NCBI RefSeq assembly: GCF_000004825.1 | Contig: NW_008805072.1 | Coordinates: forward strand, 1,370,435 to 1,434,434 | Reading direction: 5' to 3' | Length of the DNA: 64,000 nucleotides | Source: Heterostelium album PN500 | Lineage: Eukaryota > Evosea > Eumycetozoa > Acytosteliales > Acytosteliaceae | In this document: one piece after another, positions 12,089 through 23,297 of the stretch | Numbering within the stretch: the stretch's first letter is position 1 | Layout of the letters: each line of letters begins with the position of its first letter | Made by a program: the position numbers and the translations under genes | Notes under the pieces: model-generated | Told to the model about the DNA's origin: nothing | Databases searched by the model: none | The model's input: only the letters and a program-made list of their open reading frames with translations

Positions 12089-15000
12089 TTAAATTGATAC
12101 AGTTTGTTGTTGTTGTTGTTGTTGTGTTTCGTTTGTTGTTTCTGATGATGATGATGATTTTTCATAGTTAATAGTAGAATCTATTGTTTGATTTCTAGGT
12201 GGTAGTAGATGAACTTTGTTTGGGAATGCAATTTCAAAGACATCACGGTACTCTGAAGCGAATTTGACATCGATACCATTTCTAATGTAGTCTGGTAGTT
12301 CTTCATAGTCGATCTTGTTGTTCAGTGGTATAACAATAGCAGATAGACCAGATCTCTTTGCAGCTATAGTCTTCTCTTTCACACCACCTATGGTAAACAC
12401 CTTACCGGTGATGGTAACCTCACCTGTCATACCAAGGTTATTAACGACCGGTTCATTCATTGCAACCGACAACAAAGATGTCACCATTGTCACACCTGCC
12501 GATGGTCCATCCTTTGGTATACTACCTTGTGGTGCATGCATATGTAATGAATACTTGGTAAATAAATAAATAACGATAGGTAATAGTAAAATAGTTAGTG
12601 TTTAATTCTCAGCAATAAAGGTTCAATTGATAAAACATAAAACACTGATAGTTACATTTTCAAAGAACTTATTCTCTGGATCTATTTCATAGAGGAAATT
12701 CTTTGCATAGGTATAGGCAATGTTTGTACTCTCAGTCATTACATCACCAAGTTTACCGGTGGTTCTAAGTCTTGGCGATCCGTGTGTCTTTTCAGCGATT
12801 GTCTCGATGTAGAGTGTAGATCCACCTCTCTGTGACCAGGCAAGACCATTGACAACACCGATTGGAGTAACGTCATAGTAACGATCTGAAGTATACGATG
12901 GTATTCCCAGGTAGTCTTCAAGATTCTCTGTATCTACAACGATATCTGGTGATCCATTGACCAACTCCAATGCCGATTTTCTTGCAATCTTTTCGACTAA
13001 ACGTTCCAACTCTCTTATACCAACTTCACGACTATAGAATTTAACTAAAAGTTTTATAACTTCATCTGTTATTTGTAATTGATTCTAGAATCATTCAATT
13101 CATTATTTTTAGATTAATAAATAATCATTAAATTAAATTATTATAATAATTTACTTACAGGTTTAATTCCACATTCATTTAATGTCTTTGGAATAACAAA
13201 GTTCTTTACGATTTGAATTTGTTCTTCCTCGACGTATCCAGACAGATAAATAACTTCCATACGATCAAACAATGGACCTGGAATTGTTTGATCAGAGTTG
13301 GCAGTACAAATAAACAATACTCTTGATAAATCATAGGGTACATCCAAATAGTGATCGACAAACGATGAGTTTTGTTCTGGATCCAATACTTCCAACAATG
13401 CAGATGATGGATCACCTAAATTTCTCTTTCCAATCTTATCAATTTCTTTGATGAAAATAGAATAGACAACAATTAATATGATCATAACTTTTAGATTTGT
13501 TTGTTCTTCTGAACAATAACAAACACTTACCATCAATTAATATAACAGGATTTGAAGTTTGTACTAATTTCATACATTGTATCAGTTTACCTGGCATTGA
13601 ACCAATGTAGGTACGTCGATGACCTTTAATCTCACCTTCATCAAACAAACCACCGACAGAGAATCTAAAGAACTGACGTTTCAGACACTTGGCAATCGAT
13701 TTACCAATCGATGTCTTACCGGTACCGGGTGGACCAACAAAGCATATGATCTTACCTTGTACCGATCCCTTGATATGACCGACCGATATAAACTCTAATA
13801 TACGCTGTTTAATATTGGTAAGTCCATAGTGATCCTGATCCAATGTTTCCTTTGAATACTTTAAATCGAAAAACTCTGGTGAGTATAGTCCCCACGGTAA
13901 ATTGGTTAACCAATCCAAATAATTTCTACAAGTATTATATTCCAATGAAGAAGGATCTATTGTTGATAATTTATTCTTTGCAAAAATAACATGTTAATCT
14001 ATCTCTCCAATTCTTTTTTTAAAGATACCGACAATATAATACTTACAATTTCATCTTCAATAACTTTCTTTGGACCCTCTGGTACATTTAACTTTGCTAA
14101 TCTCTTTAAGTATTTCTGTACGACCTGTTCCTTCTCATCGAATTCAACACCCAATTGTTTCTTTATAGATTTCAATTGTTCATTTAAGAATAACTTTTTC
14201 TGTGTATTTACTTTTTCACTCTCCAAGTCACTAAAATAATCATATTTAAATAAGTATAAATATAGAATATATATATAAATGATTGATTGATTCATTGATT
14301 GAATGATTTACCTAAATATCTTTTGTTGTTGTTCTAATAAACTCTCTTCATTCTTTAATATGTTGTAAATTAAATCTAAACGATCTAATATCGAAGGTTT
14401 CTCTAAAATCTCTTGACATTGAGTTGGATAGTTCAAACCATAGTAGTTGATAATCGATGATATGAATATCTCTGGATCCTTGATGGTAGCGATATGTTTA
14501 TCATAGTCCAACGATGGATTACTCTTGTAACACTCTGGATACATCTTATTATATCTCTTTATCAATATTCCAATCTGTAACATTTTAGCATCGATTCTAG
14601 ATTGTTCTTCTTCATCTTGCTAAATATATAATTAATAATATTATTAATAAATAGTTGTTGTTGTTGTTGTTATTATAATTAATTATCGCGATTACTACTA
14701 TGATTTCAAACATACAATTGATTGTGGTGGAAATTCATCGATTTTAAAGAAATAATTTAATCTCTTTGATGATTGACTTTGTAGTGATTCTTTGCTGTCC
14801 GATAGCTTGATACGTTGTTTCACTTCGAAATAGTGATATCCAAATGCCGTGGAAGAGATCTGTGCCAAGACACCGACTGGATGTACTTTTTCAATGGTTT
14901 TGTGATCTAATGGCGAATCTGCTTGTACGACACCACGGAATTCATCTTTAATCAAAAACAGTCCAACAAATATCTTACCAGAGGCATTGGGTATCAACAT

Positions 15001-15488
15001 ATTTGTGAATTGACTCGATAGATGAATAGGTCCCTTTGATCCAATGAAATGAATCGATTGTGATGGATATATCAATACTTCATTATTAATTGGCATATCT
15101 TTATCTATCAAAAAGAAAAAAAGAATAAAAATATTAATATAATAATTGATAATAATAATAATGATATATATATCGTTTAACTAAAGAGTTTACCTTTTTT
15201 AGATTGTTTATCAATCTTTGATAATGCTTCTACAGCTTCAGAACTGATAGTTGAAATATCATCTATTCTCATTGGTGTACTTGTTTTATCATTCTTTTTT
15301 GAATAATGTCTAATGATTGATTGACCTACAACTACATTATTATTTATTCTATTATTAAATTTACATGTTGTATTATTATTATTAATACTATTGAAATTAT
15401 ATAAACTTTTATAATTTGAATTCAATTTATTTACATTAAATAGAGTCTTACTACTACTATTTTGATTGAATAATAAGATTCTATTCAT
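12089..15488 (-). CDS. lonp1: Mitochondrial ATP-dependent Lon protease
   Basis: Eight exons (15194-15488, 14716-15104, 14312-14619, 14047-14230, 13531-13975, 13159-13445, 12656-13084, 12089-12553) give 933 residues, a normal length for the mitochondrial form. Lon degrades misfolded matrix proteins. The N-terminus is Asn-rich and basic with a plausible presequence ending near RHYSKK. The LON substrate-binding domain follows, with VLIYPSQ and HPVGVLAQI. The AAA+ module has Walker [10 protein letters not shown], Walker B VILIDEIDK (split by a phase-1 intron) and sensor FICTANS. The Ser-Lys protease domain has PKDGPSAGV and [11 protein letters not shown]. The C-terminus adds a short Ser/Glu/Gln-rich tail ending in a Gln run. 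The match is unmistakable. Confidence 0.96.
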
Positions 15489-15721
15489 TGTTTTTTTTGT
15501 TTAATTAAAGATTTTAAATGTGTGTTGTATTAATGATCAAGTTCATTTTCAATCATAAATTGGTCATTAATTTTTTTTTTAATTTAATTTTTTTTTAATT
15601 TTTTGAACTTACCTGACCTTTGTGATCAGTAATTAGTTAAAAACGAATTTAACCAATCTTCTTTTTGTTATTATTATTTTTATTTATTTATATTTTACTT
15701 TAAATATTGTAAAGTAATAAA

Positions 15722-17073
15722 ATGTCAACTAATATTAGAGGAAGTAATAGTGGTGTTCCTACTACTTCTACGTCTGGTAGTGGTGTTTCGACAAATACAA
15801 CTGCAGCCAATACGAATGCCAGTGTTATTACAAGTAGTACTACTGCTACTACAACTCATCATACAAGTATAAGAGGTACAACCACTCCCAACAAGACAAA
15901 GAGTCTAAGAGAGAGTGCAAGCAACATTAATACGAGTAAAGATAAAATTGATAATCAACAACAACAACAGCAAAAGCAACAACAACAGCAACCAGATGAA
16001 CAACCAATACAATCGATTTCAAAATCAACACAACTATCCAAGAAACACATAAGAGATCAATTGGAAAAGAAGAAAGAAGATATAATTTCTCGGGGTATTA
16101 AACCTATTATGCCTCATTTAGAAGAGAGATTCAACAACTTTTTTAATAATCATTTACCAGAGTTAATTGTTATCTATTCTGAACTTTATGTATGCGTTGT
16201 TTAATACAAGTTACATTATAACTTATCTTGTAAGATCAATAGAATTAACTTTACTTGTTTTTTTTCTTTTTTTTTCATTTAATAAGGAACAATGGAATAC
16301 ATTTAAATTCATGGATGACGCACAACCTTATTTATCTAAAACAGAGCAAGATTGTGGATTGGAGGCTAGTAAAGTTAAAAAATATACTGATATTAAAACA
16401 ATGGTAATTATTATAAAACAATCGATTGTTTAAATGAAATGCTTATTAACAACAAAAAAATATGAATTACTTATAAAAATAGAATCAATTGGATACATTC
16501 CTTTATCTACAATTGACAGCAAATATTATTCCCTTGCTGGGTGAAATTCTTGTATGTACCTTTTTATATCTACCACCGCCCAGCGATACAAACAGCCATG
16601 TTAAAATTCTAACTGTAAATATTGAAACAATCCAATACAATATAAAACTATAACAATAATAGTTACTAGTAGCAACTAACTAACCAATTTATTTAATAAC
16701 TACTTGTTTTTTAGGAATCATTATATGTTCCATTGTATACCTTTTCCGATAGTTTTGAAAAACAATTATCTCGTATCAATACAATGCCTTCAAAAAAAAT
16801 ACCAGAAGCAAAGGTAATTAAAACTCAAAATGCGTTCAAAGTAAATTCCAACCATTTATATTAACAGTATTATTATTATTATTTCAGTTGAAAAAGTATC
16901 CAAATATCGAAGATTATGCCTCGTTTACTGATAATCTAAATTATTTGATTGCCTATAATCGCATTGATACAGTTCGTTCTACTTTGAGTACACTCATTTC
17001 ATTGTATAATTTCTTTTCCAACAATATGTCAAACTTTGAGGAAATCATATCTTCATTCAGAAATCAACAATAA
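15722..17073 (+). CDS. Unrecognised helical protein (312 aa) with Ser/Thr/Gln-rich N-terminus
   Basis: Exons 15722-16189, 16287-16403, 16483-16551, 16715-16813 and 16888-17073 are all joined in phase 0, which makes the model consistent. Residues 1-105 are low complexity: Ser/Thr-rich, then a Gln run. From about residue 105 the protein is charged and predicted helical, starting KKHIRDQLEKKKEDII, with no signal peptide or membrane segment. The helical core (EQWNTFKFMDD, LYLQLTANIIPLLGEIL, FSDSFEKQLSRI, NLNYLIAYNRIDTVRSTLS) looks like an all-alpha cytosolic or nuclear subunit of a larger complex. I do not recognise a family. It starts 233 bp from the divergent Lon gene, so the two may share a promoter. 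Confidence 0.78.
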
Positions 17074-17598
17074 AAAAAAAAAATATAAACATCTTTATTT
17101 AAAAAATTGGTTCTACAACCAACAATATATAAAAATATAAAATAAATTAGATAATTATAGGTAATAATAACAATATTATTAATCATTATAATAAATTTTT
17201 ATGTTTTTTTTTTTTTTTGAGAAATATGTGAATAAACAAACTTTCACTTGTATCATGAATCGCCGATTTGAACTGTTAAATAAAATATAAAATTAATGTC
17301 AATAATGAATTTAATTTTTATCTATTTCTGTACAGTGTGGGTAACCTGCACCTCTTTAAACTATCTATTTGATATTAAAGTTAAAAATAAGAATAATAAT
17401 AATAAATTTTTCTGAATATCACGTGGTTCAATTATTTTGTGAATTAATTACCTTACAGGTGGACCTGACAGGTTTGTTTCATCATGAAATAAAACGAAAA
17501 AATATTTAAAAAGTTTTGGAAGGAAAGGATATATATATTCAATTCAATATAATAAAAAAAATAGAAAGTACTAGAATATCTAGAATAAGTAGAAAAAA
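17074..17598. other. Intergenic, 525 bp
   Basis: The spacer is AT-rich but has two GC-richer patches, at 17335-17360 and 17448-17480. The second contains an imperfect palindrome around a TGACAGG core. No open reading frame or tRNA is seen. A small RNA gene is possible but unproven. Confidence 0.4.
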
Positions 17599-18054
17599 AT
17601 GATGATTTCTTGGTTTACTTTAGTTTTGGTAGCTATTTCAGTTTCTATAACAAGTGCATCTATGGGATTTTGTGATCCAAATGACTGTGGTGTTGATCAA
17701 GTCTGTATGCTTGATAACAATGTAAAGCATTGTATCTTACAGAATGATGTCCATAATATAGCTTTAACTCAGGTGATGGAAAAGACATGGGTAGAGAATG
17801 GTAGAAATTTCACTCTGTATCGCTTTCATATTATCAACTTTGGTGTCAAAACCTTGAAACATATTTCAATTCAAACAGATTCCACTTTAGATCCAAGAGA
17901 TAATACTTCTATTTGGAATATTGAATTCAATAATGGATTCTTTACTCTTCCTTTCTATAGTTTTGGTATTCCAGCTGGTGGTGAATTTATTTTTGGATAC
18001 ATTGACCATGGTGTTAAAGCTCCAAACCTCTACATTCGTTCAATTAATTTTTAA
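17599..18054 (+). CDS. Secreted CBM49 cellulose-binding protein (151 aa)
   Basis: This single-exon gene starts with two Met codons after an A-run. Residues 1-20 are a signal peptide. A short Cys-rich stretch follows (CDPNDCGVDQVC, then HC), and then one CBM49-type beta-sandwich from about residue 50 to the end. Family features visible are a tyrosine-containing strand before HIINFGVKTLKHI, SIWNIEF, TLPFYSFGIPAGGEF and the closing FGYI. CBM49 modules bind cellulose and are abundant in dictyostelid stalk, spore-coat and sheath proteins. This one has no catalytic domain, so it is likely a structural matrix or coat protein. Confidence 0.8.
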   Translation: MMISWFTLVLVAISVSITSASMGFCDPNDCGVDQVCMLDNNVKHCILQNDVHNIALTQVMEKTWVENGRNFTLYRFHIINFGVKTLKHISIQTDSTLDPRDNTSIWNIEFNNGFFTLPFYSFGIPAGGEFIFGYIDHGVKAPNLYIRSINF

Positions 18055-18499
18055 TAAAATTATTCTTTAAGAATTCAATAAATAATAATTTTATAATCTT
18101 TTTAAAAATCTTGTTATCATACTATAGAAATAATAAAAGAAAAATATATTTAAAAGGTTGAGTTGCTAAGAACTATCAGAATAATAAAGAGATTCATAGA
18201 GAAGAAGAGAAAAAAAAAAATAAAGAGTTATTTTATATAATAGAGAATAAATAACCTATTATAATATGTAGTTGATTCGATGAATATGTTAAATACTTTT
18301 AAAGTATTTTTTTTACAGTTTTTTCTATTTCTTAATTGGGCAAACTTGATTTTGATTATGATTACTGTAAAAATTAATTATTTCTACCACCTATCCATCT
18401 ATCTTATAGATTTATATTATTTTTATTTATTTGATTTAAAACATTTAAAATATAGGTACAAGAAAGATATATAAATTAAAAATTATAAATTAAAAAAAT
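18055..18499. other. Intergenic, 445 bp
   Basis: Very AT-rich. A 64-codon plus-strand frame at 18280-18474 is a Phe/Ile/Tyr-rich translation of AT-rich DNA without coding character. Nothing else is seen. Confidence 0.45.
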
Positions 18500-18670
18500 A
18501 GTATTCCAAGACCATCAGGACCCGGAGATTTATGCGGGTTAGACGACATTTTAAGTTTCTGTAACCAATGGGTTTTCCCACTATGCCAAAAGGGAAGTTA
18601 ACTAATTATCATCTGCTCCACAACCTTCATACACTTTCATTGTTATACATGCGCGCTTATTGGGTTATAT
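18500..18670 (-). mobile_element. Fragment of a non-LTR retrotransposon (LINE) reverse transcriptase
   Basis: The minus strand of this GC-richer island encodes KSPGPDGL at 18508-18531, preceded in frame by WLQKLKMSSNPH. The word KSPGPDG is the hallmark start of the LINE reverse-transcriptase domain. The frame is open for only about 100 bp; stops precede it and AT-rich host DNA follows at about 18500, so this is an internal scrap truncated at both ends. It lies on the same strand as the tRNA-Thr gene at 18683-18755 and just downstream of it. Dictyostelids carry tRNA-gene-targeting LINEs (TRE elements), some of which insert downstream of tRNA genes. The short motif leaves some doubt about the exact family. 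Confidence 0.65.
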
Positions 18671-18682
18671 CTCTTTTAAAAG

Positions 18683-18755
18683 TGGCTCAACCGAGAATCG
18701 AACTCGGGGCCTCAGGTTTACAAGACCTGCGCTCTGCCAGCTGAGCTATAGAGCC
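18683..18755 (-). tRNA. tRNA-Thr (anticodon TGT)
   Basis: The minus strand folds as a 73-nt tRNA: acceptor stem GGCTCTA with TTGAGCC (one T-T mismatch at pair 6), D arm with an AGCTGGCA loop, anticodon arm CAGGT-CTTGTAA-ACCTG, variable loop AGGCC, and T arm CCGAG-TTCGATT-CTCGG. The anticodon TGT reads ACA threonine codons. There is no intron. Both internal promoter boxes (A and B) are present, and a run of four T on the transcribed strand follows directly at 18678-18681, as expected for a Pol III terminator. It sits directly upstream of the LINE fragment. Confidence 0.95.
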
Positions 18756-18988
18756 ATATGATATGATACCATTGGATCTATAATGCCTTTTGATATGAGG
18801 CAAACTGATATTAAATGATACTATTTTAAACGTTACAATACATTATAGAAATCATTAAATAGTATTTCTTTTTTTTTTTTTAAAAACATCTTTTAATAAT
18901 AATTGTTCATTTGATAACAATGAGTCAAGATTTTCAATCAAACAACCGGTTATATCTCGATGTTTCTGATTTATTTGTTTGTCGATAT

Positions 18989-19651
18989 TCATGAATATCT
19001 TTCTTTCACAATTTCCATTGGAATTGTCATTCTAACGTGTGGTATTTCACATTCATAAAACACTGGAATGGTAGTGTCAGTGATAAAACCACATTTCGAA
19101 TAAAAGCTTTCAACATATTGTTGTGAATTAATAATGTAACATGGATAGTTTTGTTCTTTAGTTTCCTTATAAACAGCTTTGATTGTTTCTTCTACTAAAA
19201 TTCTACCATAGCTATATGGTTGTTACAATGTTATAAAGTAATAATCAATATCTATATCTTTAGTTAGTTATGGTTTGATTAATCATACCTTTTACCACGG
19301 AATTGCTTAAAGATTGCGAATCTCTCTAGCTTATAAACATCTTTATCTGCTAAATGATATTTACGTGATCTAGAACAACCGATTGGTATATCATTATCAA
19401 GTAATAAGTAATGAGTTGCTTCTGCATCATATTCATCATATTCTTCATCTAATTATTATTATTATTAAAAAAAGCATTTAAATTTTGAATGTTAGTTAAT
19501 ATTCAAAAGTATTGTTTCTATAGTTAATCAATTACTAACCTTCAGGACATTTTTGCTCTGTTACAAAAACATCATATCTTATCTTTCTAATCTCTTTAAA
19601 CTCTTCAGTGTCTATCTTTGTAGAAATAAACTTTATATTACTTGAAATCAT
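18989..19651 (-). CDS. GNAT family acetyltransferase (164 aa)
   Basis: Exons 19540-19651, 19289-19448 and 18989-19211 join in phases 1 and 2 to give 164 residues. The fold order fits a small GNAT enzyme: FKEIRKIRYDVFVTEQKCPE at the N-terminus, a DAEATHYLL strand, IPIGCSRSR, KLERFAIFKQFRGKRSYGRIL with the acetyl-CoA pyrophosphate loop at the second splice, then FYSKCGF and a last strand HVRMTIPM. The start RxDVFVxEQ pattern resembles the ElaA/YjcF-like group, whose substrates are small molecules or unknown. The start ATG at 19649-19651 is the first in frame. The acetyl-CoA loop is slightly unusual because a Tyr follows the Ser. Confidence 0.85.
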
Positions 19652-19804
19652 TCTTTTTTTTATATATTTATAATATTACAACTACACAACAAAAGAAATA
19701 AATAAATTAATTTAATAGATAGGATCGACTTTTGCTTAAGTTAAATTACCTAAATCTAGAAAAAAAAAAAAATAGATTTTTATTTATTAATCGATTTTTA
19801 TTTT

Positions 19805-21687
19805 TCATTCATTATCTATATCATCTTTAGCAAGTTGATTCAATAATTTAGTATCTACGAAACCTCCAAAAAAAGAAGAATTACCCAAGAATATATGATC
19901 GTTGATTCTTCTGATATTGAATCGCATCGATTTATATTCAAATACAATCGATTGTATAGATTCTGGTAGATCTTCTAAACTATTATTTAAAAACAATGAA
20001 ATTCCAACATGTAATGTTATCCTAGGTGATGCTATTTCATTACTACTACTACTCTTGTTATTAATAATAAAAGCATCTTTAGCAATTTTCGAAGAATATT
20101 TATGAGAAAAGTAGATATCTTGAAGAGTAGGTGGTAGTGTTTGACAGTTAATAGGATGTTCATAGTTCAATCCGAATTTCAATGTGCGCAACTTTCTTGG
20201 TAGTACATCTCTCTCTATGACACAATTGTATCTCGATCCCAAGTCCAATACCTTTAGGGAATCGGGTAGAACCATCCGCTCAATCGGGAGTAGATTCGAT
20301 TCGCCAAAGTGAAGTTCCTCTACAGACTCTGGAATATCACCTGGTTTCAATGGTTTGTTGAATCGAAAACCAAGATGTAGTGTCTTGACACTCAAAGGTA
20401 TGACACCAGGCTCCAAAGCATAGTCGTAAAACAATCCTAAATTCAATTTCGTAACACTGTTTGATATGATTCCTGGTCGCAGATTGTGCAGCGCCAAACT
20501 ATAAAAGTTTAAATCTTCAATGTGTCTGGGTATAGAGCTTTCATTGAGTTCAATCGCGGCCAAACTCGAAGAGAAACTCAGCTTTTTAACAGATGATGGC
20601 ACCAAGTGTAACAATTGAAATGGAATCTTACAGAGTGATGTCAGATGGTTGGAGAACAAGCAATTCGGTAGCACCTCTGGTAGTACTGATCGGTTGCTAA
20701 GAGTCAGTGATACCAGACTGGGTGGTAGATACTCTGGAAAGTGATTATACGAATGTGCAAATCGTAGTTTTTCTAATTTCGGTGGCAGTACATTCACTTC
20801 AATCCTCTGGTTGAAATAGATACCGAATACAAGAAAACCAAGTGATTCTGGAAATATACCGGGTTGTAGTGGTTGATTGAAATACGATCCAAATATAATA
20901 GTCTCAATGCCATTGGGAAATGTACCAATCTCTATTGGTTGATTAAATTCATCTCCGAGATACACCTTTTTCAAAGAGTTTGGTAGGCTTCCAGGTATTA
21001 GTGGTAAATTAAAACAATCTCCAAATTCAATGACCTGTAATGTTTCTGGTAAGACACCGGCAATCGAAGGTGATACAAATATTCCACCATTCAATATCGA
21101 TTTCAAATGTGATCTATTTAAACCAGGTATATTCTCCAAAGTTCCAAATTCATCTATATACAATAGTTCCAATCCATTTGGAATACTAAAATTTTCATTT
21201 CCCTCTAAAAATAAAATATTAATATCTTTTAATTTACTAAACTATTTCTTATTTATTTACCTATAAAGTCCATATAATCATATTCAAATAAATCAGATTC
21301 TATATCATTTTTGTTTTGATAGAGAATCATAGAGTTTGGTATTCGTAATGATATTGATTTCTCGAAAATATTTCTATATGAATGCATACAGAAAGATTCA
21401 ATCTTATCGATTTCTCTTACTACCAATTTCGATGGATTGAAAATCATATATTTCTCTCTTTCCAAAAATAGTTTTCTACATGTTAAACTGAAACATATGA
21501 AATCTAAAATTGATAATTTTTTGAATATTTCCTTTATTAACAAAAAAGATAAATCTAATATTATTAATTTTGTAGTAATTGATTTTATTTTCTTTGTTGA
21601 TTCAATTTTATTTTGATATGATGGTGATGTTGATGATGGTGATGGTGATTCTTTGGATTGTAATACTATTTGATTTTTTTCGAACAT
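19805..21687 (-). CDS. F-box-like protein with FNIP leucine-rich repeats (608 aa)
   Basis: Exons 21261-21687 and 19805-21204 join in phase 1 to give 608 residues. After a Ser/Pro-rich start, residues 45-85 resemble an F-box (ILDLSFLLIKEIFKKLS, then DFICFSLTCRKLF). The rest consists of about a dozen FNIP repeats of roughly 22 residues, recognisable by FNQPI or FNQPL, a Pro-Gly turn, LPxSL and a beta strand such as VIEFG or TLHLG. FNIP proteins are a very large family in dictyostelids, and many have an F-box, suggesting that they bring substrates to SCF ubiquitin ligases. The target of this one is unknown. Confidence 0.88.
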
Positions 21688-21992
21688 TTAATTATAAATT
21701 GATATAAAATGGGAAATTAATTAATTATAAATAAATAAATAATAGTTTTTTATGAAAAAAAATATTGTTTTAAAATCAATGAAATAAATTTAAAGTTTTA
21801 TTTTTTTTTCAGTTTCAAAATTATTGGGTTGTTTTAAATGTTGAAAATAATTATTACTAAATTAGAATTTTTGATCTGTGTGATTGGGGAGATGAGATTA
21901 CGATGCATGAAATTTTAAACAATGATGATTCTTTTTTGGTGTGTGTGTAGGTGAACTCCTTATTAAAATGTAAAATTAAAAAAAAAATAATT
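21688..21992. other. Intergenic, 305 bp
   Basis: AT-rich promoter region of the FNIP gene and 3' flank of the AN1 gene. Nothing else is seen. Confidence 0.45.
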
Positions 21993-22965
21993 TTAACCAA
22001 AAAAATATTTGCTGATCGATGACCAGATGCCACTTTGCACTTGCATGTTGATACGATCGAAATTGATATTGGACTTATCGATTCTGTTGATAATGAGTAG
22101 TGTTGCAGAATCGATCATAAGATCCTCTACAGTGAGCAAAAGATCTTCGTTTGTAAAAGGTGCCTGGTTGGTACTTGAACTGATAGAGTATGGACCATTA
22201 TAACCATCGGTTCTATTAAAATTTATATAGTCTCTAATATATTTAAAATGATCTTTTGGACTTAATTTATATGATATTGTATTTCCATCTAATTGTTGAA
22301 TTTTAATTATACTAAAAAATTAAAAAATAAAACAATTAGTAATTAATCCTCCTATTTGTTAACAAAATAAAAACTCTAACTATTTTGTTGAAAATTATAT
22401 TTACCTTTGTGATTGTTCATAGTTATTGAATTTCTGTCTTTGTGCATTTCTAAACTCACGTAATTGATCCTCCTGTTTCTTATTTTCCTTTTCTAAATCT
22501 GAAAGTTTCTTTCTCTTCTTTTCACCTGTTGTTGTATCGATCTTTGTTTTTTCATTATTTTTTGCATTGTTTTTGACAATCTCCAAACATTTATGTTTAT
22601 CTTGTTCTTTATGACTAATGTTTTTTTTATAATTAAAAACAAAAAAGTAGTGTAAGTTGTAAGATCTACTATTATTTAACTTGGCTCTTACACTTACATA
22701 TAACAATAATAGAGAGTACAATCATAACACTTGAAATTAACCATTCCTGTATCTACACAATTTTCAATTGCACATCTCTTTACTTGAATTCCACCACATT
22801 CTTGTGTGAGATGAAGTGATAGCTACATGTATATTCGAAATATATAAAAGTAAATATGTATTCTTATCTTTTGTTTTTTTTTAATTATATTACAGCTAAA
22901 TCTATATTTAATTCTGATTTAAGAGTTTTTAGACACTGAGGACACTGATATGATATTTCTTCCAT
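21993..22965 (-). CDS. AN1-type zinc finger protein with C-terminal ubiquitin-like domain (241 aa)
   Basis: Exons 22894-22965, 22698-22822, 22405-22614 and 21993-22311 give 241 residues. A first Cys pair (CPQC) lies at residues 8-11 and leads into HLTQECGG. The AN1 finger follows: KRCAIENC, FKCYDCTLYYCY, HKEQDKHKC, with the last part supplied by splicing exon 2 to exon 3. A Lys/Glu-rich coiled coil (about 90-135) ends near NNYEQSQR. The C-terminal 105 residues start IIKIQQLDGNTISYKL and look like a UBX or ubiquitin-like beta-grasp domain. ZFAND1/Cuz1 proteins combine AN1 fingers with a ubiquitin-like domain and link Cdc48/p97 to the proteasome. A similar role here is inference. Confidence 0.77.
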
Positions 22966-23297
22966 GATCTTAAACAATATTTATTATTTGTAATGTAAAC
23001 AAAAATGAATGAAAACTGTTAAAAATGATCATAAAGTAATGAGGGATATAAATTAATCATTTTTTCCTAAAAAAAATGAAAATGTGTTTGCAAAAAATGA
23101 TTCGTTGTTTTGTTTCTACGTCTACCACTACTTTTTTAATAACTTTGATTTATTTTTATTTTTATTTTTTTGGTTTTTCACCGATTTAAAATTTTAGATT
23201 GGCAAAAGAAACTTTGATCACTTTACTTTGATTCAAAAAGAAAATCTTTGATTTTTATTGTTTTTAGAAGTATTTAACTTTTAAAGGTATTGATTAA

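Noticed and set aside
17448-17480. Palindromic ACCTTACAGG/CCTGACAGGT patch as a class I RNA
   Set aside because: It has only part of the conserved CCTTACAGCAA motif, and no flanking stem is evident.
18280-18474. Plus-strand 64-codon frame as a gene
   Set aside because: It is a Phe/Ile/Tyr-rich reading of extremely AT-rich DNA with no family match.
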